A stretch of DNA of 64,000 nt from Acidobacteriaceae bacterium (lineage in GTDB: Bacteria; Acidobacteriota; Terriglobia; Terriglobales; Acidobacteriaceae): positions 124,001-188,000 of the forward strand of contig CAHJWL010000006.1 in assembly GCA_903642235.1 (NCBI GenBank), written 5' to 3'. Positions 11,107-20,274 of the stretch are shown here, in pieces. The notes beneath the pieces were generated by a model. It had not been told where the DNA came from, made no database searches, and saw only the letters and a list, made by a program, of their open reading frames with translations. The stretch's first letter is position 1; each line of letters begins with the position of its first letter. The position numbers and the translations under genes are program-made.

Positions 11107-12027
11107 ATGCCTGCCGATCCACTCGACACCGCCTATCTCGCGTCGCTGCCCACCGAGACCCGTAATCCCCGCTCCGCCCACATCGACGAGCTTTCCACCC
11201 TCGACATGCTCCGCGTGATCAACGACGAAGACCGCACCGTTCCCGAGGCCGTCGCCACACAGCTCCCCGTCATCGCGGAAGCCGTGGACCGCATCGCCGA
11301 GCGCTTCTCCCGCGGAGGCCGCCTTCTTTATATCGGTGCCGGTACCAGCGGCCGCCTGGGCGTCCTCGATGCCAGCGAATGCCCGCCCACTTTCTCCGTT
11401 GCCGCCACGCTCGTGCAGGGTCTGATTGCCGGTGGAGATCCTGCGCTGCGCCTCTCGAGCGAACACTCTGAAGACCGGCCCGAAGAGGGTGCTCGCGACC
11501 TCCTCGCCCTCACGCCAGCGTTCAACTCCAGTGACACGCTGGTCGGGATTGCCGCCAGCGGCCGCACGCCCTACGTTCTTGGTGCACTTCAGCTAGCGCA
11601 AGATCGCGGCGGACTCACCATTGCCCTCACCTGCGTTCCTGACTCCCGCATGGCCGCGATCGCCGAGCTCACCATCGCTCCCGTCACCGGTCCCGAGGTG
11701 CTTACCGGATCCACCCGCATGAAGGCCGGCACCGCGACCAAGCTTGTCCTCAACATGCTTTCGACCGGCGTCATGGTCCGCACTGGCACCGTCTTCGGCA
11801 ATTTGATGGTCAACGTGAAGCCCACGAATGCCAAGCTCGTCGACCGCGCCCATCGCATCCTCATCGCTGCTACCGGCTGCACGCCCGACCGCGCCGCACA
11901 GCTGCTGCGCGAGGCCGGCAGCGTGAAGCTCGCCATCCTGATGGAGCTGACCGGCCTGCCTTTTGCCGCCGCGAACTCCCGCCTGAAACGCGCAAACGGC
12001 ATACTTCGCGCTGCACTCCGCAGCTGA
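11107..12027 (+). CDS. murQ: N-acetylmuramic acid 6-phosphate etherase MurQ
   Basis: Cleaves the lactyl ether of MurNAc-6-phosphate to give GlcNAc-6-phosphate and D-lactate in peptidoglycan recycling. The 306-aa length fits the family. The SIS domain begins at GGRLLYIGAGTSGRLG (about 70-85). The catalytic Glu is E91 in ASECPPTFS and the second conserved Glu is probably E122. TGSTRMKAGTATK (about 205-217) is the family signature, and a C-terminal helical domain follows. No phosphotransferase or kinase partner is adjacent. Confidence 0.95.
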   Translation: MPADPLDTAYLASLPTETRNPRSAHIDELSTLDMLRVINDEDRTVPEAVATQLPVIAEAVDRIAERFSRGGRLLYIGAGTSGRLGVLDASECPPTFSVAATLVQGLIAGGDPALRLSSEHSEDRPEEGARDLLALTPAFNSSDTLVGIAASGRTPYVLGALQLAQDRGGLTIALTCVPDSRMAAIAELTIAPVTGPEVLTGSTRMKAGTATKLVLNMLSTGVMVRTGTVFGNLMVNVKPTNAKLVDRAHRILIAATGCTPDRAAQLLREAGSVKLAILMELTGLPFAAANSRLKRANGILRAALRS

Positions 12028-12030
12028 TCT

Positions 12031-12690
12031 TTATAGTTGCTTGCGCACACCCGCCTCACGCGTGATCGCCTCGATCTGATCCTCGAGCTTGCCTTCCATG
12101 GCCGCCTTCGCCGCACCGGTGCGGAACGTCAGAGGCGAAATCTCTGAGGTGACATCTTCTTCCAGAAATGCCAGCGCACAGTAGAACGCCAGCGCGGCCA
12201 GCACGAGACCGGTCACGCCCGTCGCCTTCCCTAGTCCCTGCCCGCCGACAAGAGCGAGCGAGCCGCCCAGGCTTGTGCGTACCACAGCCACTGCCAGCAC
12301 CACACCCAGCAGTGGCTTGCCCGGAAACGTCACAATCGCCAGCATGACCAGGCACACCGCCAGACACACGTCGAGCATGCCCGCCGTCCGGCTGCGCCCC
12401 GGCAGGTGCAGCAACAGCTGCAAGCCCACGGCCACCCACGATGCGCCAAAGATCGCAAAGGCCGTCGCCCCGCCCGTGTCCCGCGCCAGAAACGCCATCG
12501 CACTCGGTACCAGCTCCAGTGGCGCCACAAAACACAGCAGCACCAGTGCCAGTCCCGTCATCTCGCTCGCCGGAATCCAGTGCAGCAGGTAAGCGCTGTA
12601 CAGGACGTTGCCCGTTGCAAAGGCAAAGCTCGCCAGCGGAATGGAGCTGGCGTAGGGTCGAAGCACAATCCGTATTGGAACTTCAGCCAT
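12031..12690 (-). CDS. GPR1/FUN34/YaaH-like membrane protein
   Basis: A 219-aa membrane protein with about six helices (IPLASFAFATGNVLYSAYLL, LALVLLCFVAPLELVPSAM, TAFAIFGASWVAVGLQLLLH and others) and a polar C-terminal tail. Helix pattern and length resemble the acetate/succinate uptake family, but the diagnostic NPAPLGL motif is not clear, so transport of a small carboxylate is only a suggestion. ATG 12690 is chosen because AGGAG lies 10 bases upstream; an upstream start would add 17 unlikely residues. It converges on murQ with a 3-bp gap. Confidence 0.6.
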   Translation of the reverse strand: MAEVPIRIVLRPYASSIPLASFAFATGNVLYSAYLLHWIPASEMTGLALVLLCFVAPLELVPSAMAFLARDTGGATAFAIFGASWVAVGLQLLLHLPGRSRTAGMLDVCLAVCLVMLAIVTFPGKPLLGVVLAVAVVRTSLGGSLALVGGQGLGKATGVTGLVLAALAFYCALAFLEEDVTSEISPLTFRTGAAKAAMEGKLEDQIEAITREAGVRKQL

Positions 12691-12754
12691 CTGCGACGAA
12701 CTCCTGACGTATCTGTTGGATTCCGTCGCCGCTTCAACCACCGCCCCAAAAGCG

Positions 12755-12790
12755 AAAAGGCTCCGGCAAACACATGCCGAAGCCCTTTTC
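12755..12790 (-). terminator. Rho-independent terminator
   Basis: On the minus strand, AAAAGGGCTTCGGCA pairs with TGCCGGAGCCTTTT around TGTGTT. It lies 18 bases after the stop of the alpha/beta hydrolase gene. Confidence 0.75.
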
Positions 12791-12808
12791 TGTTCAGCGC
12801 GACACTCT

Positions 12809-13678
12809 TTACGCCAGTGTCGGCTCTGAGATCGGTGCGGTTGCGTTTACACCCGAAGCGCCGGCAAAGGTCAGCAGATCCTTTGCCAACCGATCGGCCG
12901 CCGTCGCCGTCAGCCCATGCGGCTCGCCGTCGTACTCGGTCAGCGTCGCACCGGGAACCAGCTTCACGGCGCGTCGTGCCGAGACATCAATCGGCACCGT
13001 CTTGTCGCCGGTTCCGTGAATGAACAGCGTCGGCACCGTGATCCGCTTCAGATCCTCGCGGAAGTCCGTTCCTGACCACGACTCCATGCAGGCCATTGTT
13101 GCCCGCGAGCTGCCTTGCAGTGCCATCGCTACCGACCAGGCTATGACCTCGTCCGAGACCGGTGTGTGCAGCAGAGTTCCGCCAAAGAACTTCGGCATGA
13201 AGTCCTTCATGAAGTGCGCCCGATCCTTGATCAGATTCTGCCGGATCTCTTCAAAGACCTTGGCGTCGACGCCGTCTGGATTCTCGTCGCTCTTCAAGAG
13301 ATAAGGCGTCACCGCGGAGACGAACACCGCCTTCTTCGCGCGGCCTGTGCTGCCATGCCGGCCAAAGTAGCGTGCTACCTCGCCGCCGCCCATTGAAAAG
13401 CCGACCAGCGTCGCGCCCTGCACGTTGGCGTCTTCGAGCAGCGCCTCCAGATCGTCCGTCAGCGTGTTGTAGTCATAGCCGTTCCAGGGCTGCGACGATC
13501 GTCCAAAGCCGCGCCGGTCATACGCCAGCACGCGGCAGCCATTCTCGGCCAGGAACCGCGCCTGTCCCTCCCACATATCCGACTGGACCGGCCAGCCGTG
13601 CAACAAGACCACCGGCGTTCCCGTGCCCCAGTCGTTGTAAAAAAGCTCGGTTCCATCGTCAGTCGTCAGAAATGCCAT
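12809..13678 (-). CDS. Alpha/beta hydrolase, non-haem haloperoxidase type
   Basis: A 289-aa alpha/beta-hydrolase. The oxyanion segment is LLHGWPVQSDMW, the nucleophile elbow is GFSMGGGE (Ser about residue 97), an acid residue lies in HGTGDKTVP, and the catalytic His is in GEPHGL. The elbow GFSMGGGEVARY is typical of cofactor-free haloperoxidases/perhydrolases, which are basically esterases. ATG 13678 has AAGGAG six bases upstream. No signal peptide, so cytoplasmic. A terminator follows. Confidence 0.85.
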   Translation of the reverse strand: MAFLTTDDGTELFYNDWGTGTPVVLLHGWPVQSDMWEGQARFLAENGCRVLAYDRRGFGRSSQPWNGYDYNTLTDDLEALLEDANVQGATLVGFSMGGGEVARYFGRHGSTGRAKKAVFVSAVTPYLLKSDENPDGVDAKVFEEIRQNLIKDRAHFMKDFMPKFFGGTLLHTPVSDEVIAWSVAMALQGSSRATMACMESWSGTDFREDLKRITVPTLFIHGTGDKTVPIDVSARRAVKLVPGATLTEYDGEPHGLTATAADRLAKDLLTFAGASGVNATAPISEPTLA

Positions 13679-13800
13679 CGTTTTCTCCTTGTCTAGCTGC
13701 CGAAGATCTGCACTGTTCCGCGCAGCGGCTGGTCTGCTCTTCAGTTCGATGCACACGGTTGGCGAGCATGCTCGCAAGAGAGCACCAAAAGTACCGACAA

Positions 13801-14208
13801 CTATGGAAGTTGAAAGCGCTCGCGGATGGAGACATGACCACCTTTCGAAATGGTGGCAATGAAGGGCGGTTGCTCTCGTGTGAAATGGCGACGCATCTGT
13901 GGGAGAGCAAGCCTTAGGGCCGCCACCATTTCCGCTCCACTCATGTTGTTACTTGTAAAACAAAACATGCCGATGCGTGCTTTCTTGACGGCAGCGCGTT
14001 CAAGAGGCCGAAATCGGATCCTCTGATCAGTCGTAAGTAAGCACCAGCCACGATCCTGGAGCAGTGGCAGCCATTCAGCGTCCGGTGTGCCCGCGGGAAA
14101 ATGCGCGCCGTGCCTTTCAACGCGAATCTCTAACTCGACCAGGAGACTTAGGATGCGCTGATTATTATGCTGGTTTTCGTCAAGGAAGATGGTGAACTCA
14201 CGCTGCAT
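13801..14208 (-). CDS. PIN-like toxin (DUF5615 / VapC45 type)
   Basis: A 135-aa protein starting FTIFLDENQHN, with Asp/Glu as first metal ligands. A TTDQRIRF acidic segment sits in the middle, as in the PIN-like group that includes mycobacterial VapC45. It would cut RNA using divalent metal. It overlaps the end of the upstream DUF433 gene by 11 bases, the usual antitoxin-then-toxin coupling. Family assignment is from memory of motifs and gene order. Confidence 0.7.
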   Translation of the reverse strand: MQREFTIFLDENQHNNQRILSLLVELEIRVERHGAHFPAGTPDAEWLPLLQDRGWCLLTTDQRIRFRPLERAAVKKARIGMFCFTSNNMSGAEMVAALRLALPQMRRHFTREQPPFIATISKGGHVSIRERFQLP

Positions 14209-14866
14209 GCAATGGGAGAAACTCCCAGCGGATCGCTTCCTCGATAATCGAGGGACTTACGTCGTACTCTACTGCCAAGTCTGCAAGACTCTCACGCTGA
14301 CTAAATCGGCCGGCGACCACTTCGGTAGCAACGCCGGTTCCAGCGATCACAGATCGTCCGAATGCAACCGTCGGCTGGATGGTGATGCTTTCAGGCTCAC
14401 CCGGGCGATCTGCCTGAACGAAAGGAGAGAAAACGGGATGACCGTTTCGCTCCCATTTTATTCTGGACACATACAAGCTGACCAGTTCTTGTATCTCTTC
14501 CTGACCGCCGCGACTCGCATTAACAAGGTTGCTGTCAGACGCAAGAAACAAGTCCAGCCCATCTGTGGCGAAATCATTATCAAGCAGCGGATGCGCAGAC
14601 GGACGATGTTCCTGTAGGTAGCTTAGAGCTCTACGGATTCGTTGCAATGGCACATCGTGCCGCAAACGCATCGCCTTGAGAACATGCAATTCCAACAATT
14701 GCACGTATGAGATCGCACGGACGTCCGGCTCTCCCGGGATGGGATCAGAAACACCTCCCACTAGGTCAGCCCAGCGGCGCACAGTGGCCGCAGCTAGCCG
14801 CAGATAGTGTCCAGCATCCCGGAAGGGGTACGCAGGAGCCTCTTCAATGAGTGTGTAACTTCTCAT
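14198..14866 (-). CDS. DUF433 antitoxin (VapB45 type)
   Basis: A 222-aa DNA-binding antitoxin. The N-terminal part (PFRDAGHYLRLAAATVRRWAD) is a MerR/HTH-like domain. The C-terminal part carries the DUF433 pattern VIAGTGVATEVVAGRF, followed by ESLADLAVEYDVSPSIIEEA. Both size and domain order match mycobacterial VapB45, which pairs with a short PIN-like toxin as here. ATG 14866 lies 28 bases downstream of the ruvB stop, so read-through from ruvB is possible. The ribosome-binding site is weak. Confidence 0.75.
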   Translation of the reverse strand: MRSYTLIEEAPAYPFRDAGHYLRLAAATVRRWADLVGGVSDPIPGEPDVRAISYVQLLELHVLKAMRLRHDVPLQRIRRALSYLQEHRPSAHPLLDNDFATDGLDLFLASDSNLVNASRGGQEEIQELVSLYVSRIKWERNGHPVFSPFVQADRPGEPESITIQPTVAFGRSVIAGTGVATEVVAGRFSQRESLADLAVEYDVSPSIIEEAIRWEFLPLHAA

Positions 14867-14894
14867 GGCAATCCAGTCTAGCTGGCCACACGCT

Positions 14895-15959
14895 TCATGG
14901 AAAGAGCCCGAGCCTTCGCGGCATCTCGATGCCCAGATGCTCATATGCCAGCCGTGTGGCGACTCTGCCGCGCGGTGTCCGATCCAGAAAGCCGATCTGA
15001 ATCAGAAAGGGTTCATACACTTCTTCGAGGGCATCCTGCTCCTCGGCCAGGGCCGCCGCCAGCGTATTCAGTCCGACCGGGCCGCCGTCATATTTCTCGA
15101 TGATCGTGCGCAGCAGCCGCCGATCCAGCTCATCAAAGCCATGCGCATCCACCTCGAGCAGCTTCAGCGCCGCCTCTGCCGTTGGCCGATCGATTATGCC
15201 CCCGGCGCGTACCTGCGCGTAATCCCGCACGCGCCGCAGCAGCCGGTTGGCGATGCGCGGGGTGCCGCGGCTGCGCATCGCGATCTCCGCTGCCCCATCC
15301 CGGTCGATCGGCACACCCATGACCTCCGCCGACCGCTCCACCACAAACCGCAGCTCATCGTCTGTATAGAACTCCAGCCGCAGAAGAATGCCGAAGCGGC
15401 TCCGCAGCGGCGAGCTCAGCAGCCCCGGCCGCGTTGTTGCCGCCACAAAGGTGAACGGCTTGATGTCCATGACGTGTGTACGCGCCGCCGGGCCCTGGCC
15501 GATCATGATGTCCAGCTTGTAGTCCTCGAGCGCCGTGTAGAGCTTCTCTTCGAGCACCGGCTGCAGGCGGTGGATCTCATCGAGAAACAATACCTGCCGC
15601 TCCCGCACGTTGGTCAGAATTGCGGTCAGATCACCCTGGATCTGCAGTGCGGGCCCGCTCGTCTGCTGAAAGCCGACGCCGAGTTCGTTCGCGATGATCG
15701 TTGCCAGCGTCGTCTTTCCCAGTCCGGGCGGCCCGAACAGCAACACATGATCAAGCGCCTCGCCGCGATCTCTCGCTGCCTCGAGCGCAATTGCCAACTG
15801 CTCCTTGGCCCGCTCCTGCCCGATGAACTCGCGCAGATGATGCGGCCGCAGCTTCAACTCGAAGACAGCATCTTCCTCCACGCGACCGGCTGAAACCAGG
15901 CGCTCCGCCTCGCTACCAGAAACCTGCTTTTTGACGCGTGTCGTCTCCGGCTGAGCCAT
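14895..15959 (-). CDS. ruvB: Holliday junction helicase motor RuvB
   Basis: AAA+ ATPase that drives branch migration with RuvA and RuvC. It is 354 aa. [11 protein letters not shown] leads to Walker A GPPGLGKT (76-83) and Walker B FLDEIHR (about 125-131). Sensor and arginine-finger regions follow ([20 protein letters not shown]). The C-terminal winged helix ends [21 protein letters not shown], diagnostic for RuvB. ruvA and ruvC are not in the window. ATG 15959 begins MAQPE; no strong Shine-Dalgarno is visible. Confidence 0.96.
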   Translation of the reverse strand: MAQPETTRVKKQVSGSEAERLVSAGRVEEDAVFELKLRPHHLREFIGQERAKEQLAIALEAARDRGEALDHVLLFGPPGLGKTTLATIIANELGVGFQQTSGPALQIQGDLTAILTNVRERQVLFLDEIHRLQPVLEEKLYTALEDYKLDIMIGQGPAARTHVMDIKPFTFVAATTRPGLLSSPLRSRFGILLRLEFYTDDELRFVVERSAEVMGVPIDRDGAAEIAMRSRGTPRIANRLLRRVRDYAQVRAGGIIDRPTAEAALKLLEVDAHGFDELDRRLLRTIIEKYDGGPVGLNTLAAALAEEQDALEEVYEPFLIQIGFLDRTPRGRVATRLAYEHLGIEMPRRLGLFP

Positions 15960-16042
15960 AGAGGATGATGGTAGAACACGCAGGGCATCTGCTGCCAAGG
16001 TGCCTGGCTTCGTGTCACTTTCCGGTAAGGCCTTCGGACGCA

Positions 16043-16071
16043 GCAAAGGCCCGCTTAGCGCGGGCCTTTGC
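16043..16071. terminator. Hairpin terminator between alcohol dehydrogenase and ruvB
   Basis: A perfect 12-bp stem, GCAAAGGCCCGC (16043-16054) with GCGGGCCTTTGC (16060-16071), loop TTAGC. It lies 14 bases beyond the dehydrogenase stop. There is no long T-run. Confidence 0.55.
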
Positions 16072-16084
16072 CTTCCTCGCCGAG

Positions 16085-17311
16085 CTAGGCGCTGTGCCGT
16101 TCCATCACACGAACCACTGGATTTGCGATCGTGTCCTGCCATGGATCGATCACAATCTTTGTCATGCCGGCTTCTTTCTCCTGCCACTTCTTGTAGAACT
16201 CCGGCGCCTGCTGGATACCGATCCTGTGCGAGATCATGAATGTGGGGTCGATCTTCTTGTCTTCGATCGACTTCAGCAGCGGCGCCAGATAGTTGTGCAT
16301 ATGCGTCTGTCCCATCGCCATATGGATTCCCTTGCCGAAGGCAGCACCGAAGTTGAGCTTATCCAGAACGCCTCCATACACGCCGGGAATCGACAGCGTT
16401 CCCCCCTTGCGGATCGCCATAAAAGCCTGGCGCAAGACAAACGGCCGGTCGGTTTCGAGCATCAGCGCCTGCTTCACCTTGTCGTAGACGCCTACCAGAG
16501 TGGATGAGTGCGCCTCCATCCCGACGGCGTCGATACAGCAGTCGGGGCCAACGCCGCCCGTTAGATCACGGAGCGCCTCGACGATGATGACATCGTCATC
16601 GCTGTAGTCGATGGTTGTGGCACCGCACTCGCGCGCCAGTTTCAGGCGCTCCGGGAAGCGATCGATCGCGAAGACCTTGCCTGCGCCCAGCATGTACGCG
16701 CTTGCAATCGCGAACAGCCCGACCGGACCACATCCCCACACGGCCACGTTGTCTCCAGGTGAGATATTGCAGTTCTGTGCGCCCATGAAGCCGGTCGGGT
16801 AAATGTCTGAGAGAAACAGAACGCTCTCATCCGAGAGATCGTTCTCGATCTTGATCGGCCCCACATCCGCGAACGGAACCCGCGCATACTGCGCCTGGCC
16901 GCCGGCATAGCCGCCATAGATATGGGAATAGCCAAACAGCGCCGATCCCGAGTAGCCGTACATTGTCTCCGCGACATGGGCGTTCGGGTTCGAGTTATCG
17001 CAGAGGCTCCACAGATTGTCTTTGCAGAAGAAGCAGTTGCCGCATGCGATCGTAAACGGAATAACGACGCGATCGCCGCGCTTGAGCTTCTTTACCTCGC
17101 TGCCGACCTCTTCGACGATGCCCATGAACTCATGGCCGAGGATGTCGCCAGCCTCCATGGTCGGGATGTACCCGTCATAGAGGTGAATGTCGCTGCCGCA
17201 GATCGCGGTCTTGGTAATCCGGATGATCGCGTCCTGCGGATTGATGATCTCCGGATCCTTTACGTCATGCACCTCGATCGAGTGCGTTCCCATCCAGCAA
17301 ACAGCCTTCAT
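16085..17311 (-). CDS. Zinc-dependent alcohol dehydrogenase, formaldehyde-dehydrogenase-like
   Basis: A 408-aa medium-chain dehydrogenase that oxidises an alcohol or aldehyde with NAD(P). Catalytic zinc ligands are C39 (ICGSDIH), H60/E61 (LGHEF) and a later acidic residue. Structural zinc cysteines are in [15 protein letters not shown]. The Rossmann motif is [13 protein letters not shown]. The long insert after the zinc lobe and the CDNSNPN segment fit the glutathione-independent formaldehyde dehydrogenase subgroup. ATG 17311 follows GGGAGAAG. It is downstream of an SRPBCC gene on the same strand, a pairing seen in stress-linked clusters, so they probably share a transcript. Confidence 0.88.
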   Translation of the reverse strand: MKAVCWMGTHSIEVHDVKDPEIINPQDAIIRITKTAICGSDIHLYDGYIPTMEAGDILGHEFMGIVEEVGSEVKKLKRGDRVVIPFTIACGNCFFCKDNLWSLCDNSNPNAHVAETMYGYSGSALFGYSHIYGGYAGGQAQYARVPFADVGPIKIENDLSDESVLFLSDIYPTGFMGAQNCNISPGDNVAVWGCGPVGLFAIASAYMLGAGKVFAIDRFPERLKLARECGATTIDYSDDDVIIVEALRDLTGGVGPDCCIDAVGMEAHSSTLVGVYDKVKQALMLETDRPFVLRQAFMAIRKGGTLSIPGVYGGVLDKLNFGAAFGKGIHMAMGQTHMHNYLAPLLKSIEDKKIDPTFMISHRIGIQQAPEFYKKWQEKEAGMTKIVIDPWQDTIANPVVRVMERHSA

Positions 17312-17399
17312 ACTCTTCTCCCTTATCCTGCTCAGTGCGTCGCGCCTGCTATCTGTAACCGTTTTGGTAAATTCGCGCTCACTCGCGAACGAAGGCTCG

Positions 17400-18059
17400 C
17401 TACCGCTGCTCGCTCGATCCCGGCGGCGTTGGATTGGTCTCTCCCAGCATCCATTCCTTGACCGATCCGGTGACGCCACGCGGCCCATGCGGTTGGCCGG
17501 CAACGCTCGGGATCTCGCCCGCCTCTACCATCTCCTTGAAGTGCCGCAGGTCCTCAATCACAATCTGCTTCGGTCCGCGCTTCGCCACTGCGGCGACCGC
17601 GTTGCCCACGGCACCGCCGGGAACTCTCTGCTTCTGGATGAGCGTGACGATTGTTCCGCGGCCATTCTCGGCGGGCACAAACGTCACCACACCTTCCTGC
17701 TCCACGCCCTTTGTCACCGACTTCCACCCAATACGCTCGCCCGGGGTATCGCGCTCGATCTGCGAATCGAACTCGACACGTGTGCCGTCCTTGTCCTCCG
17801 GGTTGCCCATCACCCAATGACTTTTACCCGCGCCCAGCTCCTTTACCGAGACCACATACTCCTGCCATCGCGGAAATGCCTCCACGTTGCGCCACAGCGT
17901 GTACAGCGTCTGCGGATCTGCCGCAATCGTCTGGATCGCGTGCGCCGTCACGTAGCCGTCTTCTGCCTTCTGCGGTAGAGGTTTATATGCGGTGCCTTCA
18001 GCGATCTGCGCCACACTCTTCAACTTCGATGCATCAGTCGGAATAACCTCGGTTGCCAT
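17400..18059 (-). CDS. SRPBCC (START-like) family protein
   Basis: A 219-aa protein with a polyketide-cyclase/START-like core, about residues 38-185. [22 protein letters not shown] is the classic first helix. [21 protein letters not shown] and the closing helix [12 protein letters not shown] follow. The cavity of this fold binds hydrophobic ligands, but none is known here. The C-terminal tail is Gly/Pro-rich. ATG 18059 has GGAGG four bases upstream. It leads the alcohol dehydrogenase gene with an 88-bp gap. Confidence 0.82.
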   Translation of the reverse strand: MATEVIPTDASKLKSVAQIAEGTAYKPLPQKAEDGYVTAHAIQTIAADPQTLYTLWRNVEAFPRWQEYVVSVKELGAGKSHWVMGNPEDKDGTRVEFDSQIERDTPGERIGWKSVTKGVEQEGVVTFVPAENGRGTIVTLIQKQRVPGGAVGNAVAAVAKRGPKQIVIEDLRHFKEMVEAGEIPSVAGQPHGPRGVTGSVKEWMLGETNPTPPGSSEQR

Positions 18060-18353
18060 CAGTCCTCCATCCCTGTCGGCATCTTCGCCGCAGAGTCAGT
18101 GGGTGGGATGACGCGCGCTCCCCCGACGTAGCCCCGCGCCGCGAACGTCCTTTGTCATTTCCCAATCAACTTTCATGCCACTGCCAAAGGCGCTGCGGCA
18201 GGTAAAACCCCGCGCAGATAGTCTCCTTCTGGAAAGCAGCTGGACGGCTCGCAGGCCGTGCAAAGTTCCACTCCAGAGGACGCTCTCTGTCATCCAACCT
18301 CCTGCACGCCTGCTTCGCAGCAAATGCGGATAGTGTGTGTCAGAGAGGTTTTC

Positions 18354-19019
18354 TTGGATCCCTTGTCTCCGTTAGCTCCTCTAGACGACCGCAACGACCT
18401 GAGCCCGCGTCCGCCGGCCGCAGCCTCCGGGTCCGTCCGCACCCCGGCAGCCACGCCGCGAAAGCCCGGGCACAGCCGACTTGGTCTAGTCCTCGGCATC
18501 GTCGTCGTGGCGGCGGTTGTGCTCGGCGGCGCCGGCCTTGTGCTCTATCGCAGCCTTACCCGCGACAGCGGCCAGACGATAGTTACGGGTGGCGTTCTGA
18601 CGGCGACGCCCAGTGGGCTCTATTTCCGCAATGCCGCAGAGAATATCGCCTTTGTCGCCCCGGCGGACTGGTCCCGCTATCCGACAGCCTCGGCGCAGAT
18701 CATGGTTCGCGGCGGCGGCTGCTCCTTTGGCCTGCTCGAGCAGCGCACCAACCTCTCTGTCTCCGACTTCGCCGGTGCCGAGGCCAAAGATCTCAAGCGC
18801 CGCCACCCGGAGGCCACACCGATCGTCGCTCCGCGAACGGTCGCCAGCCGCGATGGTCTGGCGTTTACCGGTGCCTATACAGACGCGCAGGGCGGGCCCA
18901 TGTCGCAGACGTACATCCTGGTTGACCGCGGGCCGAATGTCATCACGCTGATTGAAACGGCGACCGACCCCACCTGCGCTCAGTCGTTCGCCAACCTTGA
19001 AGACTCGCTTCACTTCTAG
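18354..19019 (+). CDS. Single-pass membrane protein, hypothetical
   Basis: About 221 aa. A Pro/Ala-rich cytoplasmic head is followed by one membrane helix (LGLVLGIVVVAAVVLGGAGLV) and a roughly 150-residue outer domain with stretches ENIAFVAPADWSRYPTASAQ and GGCSFGLLEQRTNLSVSDF. Two Cys, in the GGCSF and TDPTCAQ segments, could pair. TTG 18354 has AGAGAGG five bases upstream; ATG 18324 in the same frame lacks such a site. Function unknown. The transposon lies just downstream. Confidence 0.6.
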   Translation: MDPLSPLAPLDDRNDLSPRPPAAASGSVRTPAATPRKPGHSRLGLVLGIVVVAAVVLGGAGLVLYRSLTRDSGQTIVTGGVLTATPSGLYFRNAAENIAFVAPADWSRYPTASAQIMVRGGGCSFGLLEQRTNLSVSDFAGAEAKDLKRRHPEATPIVAPRTVASRDGLAFTGAYTDAQGGPMSQTYILVDRGPNVITLIETATDPTCAQSFANLEDSLHF

Positions 19020-19085
19020 GCCAGGTGTGTGTCAGGAAGAACAGCCCGGCAGAACTGGTTGAAGCGAACAGCTGGCGAAAGAGTG

Positions 19086-19093
19086 CAGGGCTC
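19086..19093. repeat. 8-bp target-site duplication, left copy
   Basis: CAGGGCTC directly abuts the left inverted repeat and is repeated exactly beside the right one. Eight bases is the duplication length expected for IS1595-family elements. Confidence 0.92.
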
Positions 19094-19118
19094 GCAGATT
19101 ATGCACTTGACACAGAAA
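19094..19118 (+). repeat. Left terminal inverted repeat (25 bp)
   Basis: Begins GCAGATTATGCACTTGACAC and ends with AGAAA. It is identical, as reverse complement, to 22623-22647. It contains the TTGACA used as -35 box of the transposase promoter. Confidence 0.95.
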
Positions 19119-19135
19119 CGCTAAATCGGTAAAGT
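19107..19135 (+). promoter_or_regulatory. Transposase promoter overlapping the inverted repeat
   Basis: TTGACA at 19107-19112, a 17-bp spacer, then TAAAGT at 19130-19135, twenty bases before ATG 19155. The -35 lies inside the terminal repeat, so transposase bound to the end could repress its own gene. Confidence 0.65.
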
Positions 19136-19154
19136 TAGGTTCAGTGAGGCAGTT

Positions 19155-20153
19155 ATGAACCTGATAGACGTAACCCGCACCTTCAAATCTGATGATGACT
19201 GCCTTGCCTATATGGAGACGATGCGCTGGCCCGAAGGCATCAAGTGCCCCACCTGCGGTAGCACCCATATCTCCAAGATCACTCGTAAGAGCAGCACCCG
19301 TTCTCGCAAGGCAGCAGAGGGTAAGACCCGCACGCACAGCGTTCGCACCCGCATTTACCAATGCTTAGAGAAGTGCACCATGAACTCGAAAGGCGTGATG
19401 GTAAACGCTCAGTTCTCTGCAACCTCCGGCACGATCTTCGCCGACTCCCATCTGCCTCTAACGACTTGGTTTATGGCAATGGCCATCATTGTTGATGCAA
19501 AGAAGAGCATTTCGGCGAATCAGCTAAAGGAACACCTCGGCATCGGTTCGTACCGCACCGCATGGTACATGGCTCATCGTATCCGTAAGGCAATGGAAGC
19601 AAAGACGTTTGAGAAGATGACCCGCATCGTTGAAATCGATGAGACGTACATCGGCGGCAAGGTTCGCACCAAAGACGGAAGCGGAGCCAAGATCAAGACC
19701 CGCGATAAGCAGGTTGTAGTTGGATTCAAGGAGCGTGGCGGGCGTGTTCGCCTACGACACGTCCCGAATGCTCAAATAGATACGCTGGGAAAGGTCATCA
19801 AGGAGAACGTTAGCCCTGATGTCATCGCCGTGATGACGGATGAGCACCCATCCTATCCCAGGGCATTCATGAACGCTGGGATTAACGGCCGTCGGCATCA
19901 CACCATCAATCATTCGCAGGGTCAGTATGTTGACGGCTTCGTTTGGACGAATGGTATTGAGTCGCACTTCGGCCTACTAAAACGCGGCATCGTAGGCAGC
20001 TTCCATCGTGTCTCGATAAAGCACCTGCACCGCTACCTGAGCGAGTTTGAGTACCGCTTCAATGCTCGCAAGGCTGCGGATCGCTTTAGCATGACGCTGG
20101 GCGAGATGATGCGGACAGAGACTATGCCTTATTCGGATCTGACGGAGGAGTAG
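19155..20153 (+). CDS. IS1595-family DDE transposase
   Basis: A 332-aa transposase that cuts and joins the element ends. The N-terminal zinc ribbon is C31-x2-C34 with C70-x3-C74. The RNase H-like core has D162 in VEIDETYIGGK, D229 in MTDEHPSY and E269 in TNGIESHFGLLKRG, the family pattern ending in a basic LLKRG. A C-terminal YLSEFEYRFNARK segment is also typical. ATG 19155 follows GAGG. Three isoleucines are coded by AUA (residues 4 and 208, and the Ile in the VSIKH segment near 287). Its last 32 bases overlap a short antisense gene. Confidence 0.93.
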   Translation: MNLIDVTRTFKSDDDCLAYMETMRWPEGIKCPTCGSTHISKITRKSSTRSRKAAEGKTRTHSVRTRIYQCLEKCTMNSKGVMVNAQFSATSGTIFADSHLPLTTWFMAMAIIVDAKKSISANQLKEHLGIGSYRTAWYMAHRIRKAMEAKTFEKMTRIVEIDETYIGGKVRTKDGSGAKIKTRDKQVVVGFKERGGRVRLRHVPNAQIDTLGKVIKENVSPDVIAVMTDEHPSYPRAFMNAGINGRRHHTINHSQGQYVDGFVWTNGIESHFGLLKRGIVGSFHRVSIKHLHRYLSEFEYRFNARKAADRFSMTLGEMMRTETMPYSDLTEE

Positions 20154-20274
20154 GCGCGGGGATTATCTTCCCCGCCTTGCCTTCCCCCTTTATCGTCTTC
20201 GCAGGTTCCGGCCGGCTCTGCATCATCTTATGCAGCAGCGCGTCGAACTGCTCCTTGTCAACTTGCAGACTCAA
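20122..20274 (-). CDS. 50-aa passenger protein, overlapping the transposase 3' end
   Basis: Starts at TTG 20274 with AGGAGG at 20281-20286, six bases away, a strong ribosome-binding site. The protein begins with SLQVDKEQFDALLHKMMQS after the initiator and is followed by a basic Lys/Pro tail (KTIKGEGKAGKIIPAP). Small proteins of this pattern beside transposases are familiar to me, but have no known function. Its start overlaps the end of the 62-aa gene by 17 bases, implying coupling, and its end runs 32 bases into the transposase on the other strand. Two codons are AUA. Confidence 0.65.
   Translation of the reverse strand: MSLQVDKEQFDALLHKMMQSRPEPAKTIKGEGKAGKIIPAPTPPSDPNKA

Noticed and set aside
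19094..19118. Left repeat as part of a simple IS ending soon after the transposase
   Set aside because: The matching inverted end is at 22623-22647, with the target duplication outside it, so the cargo is inside the element.
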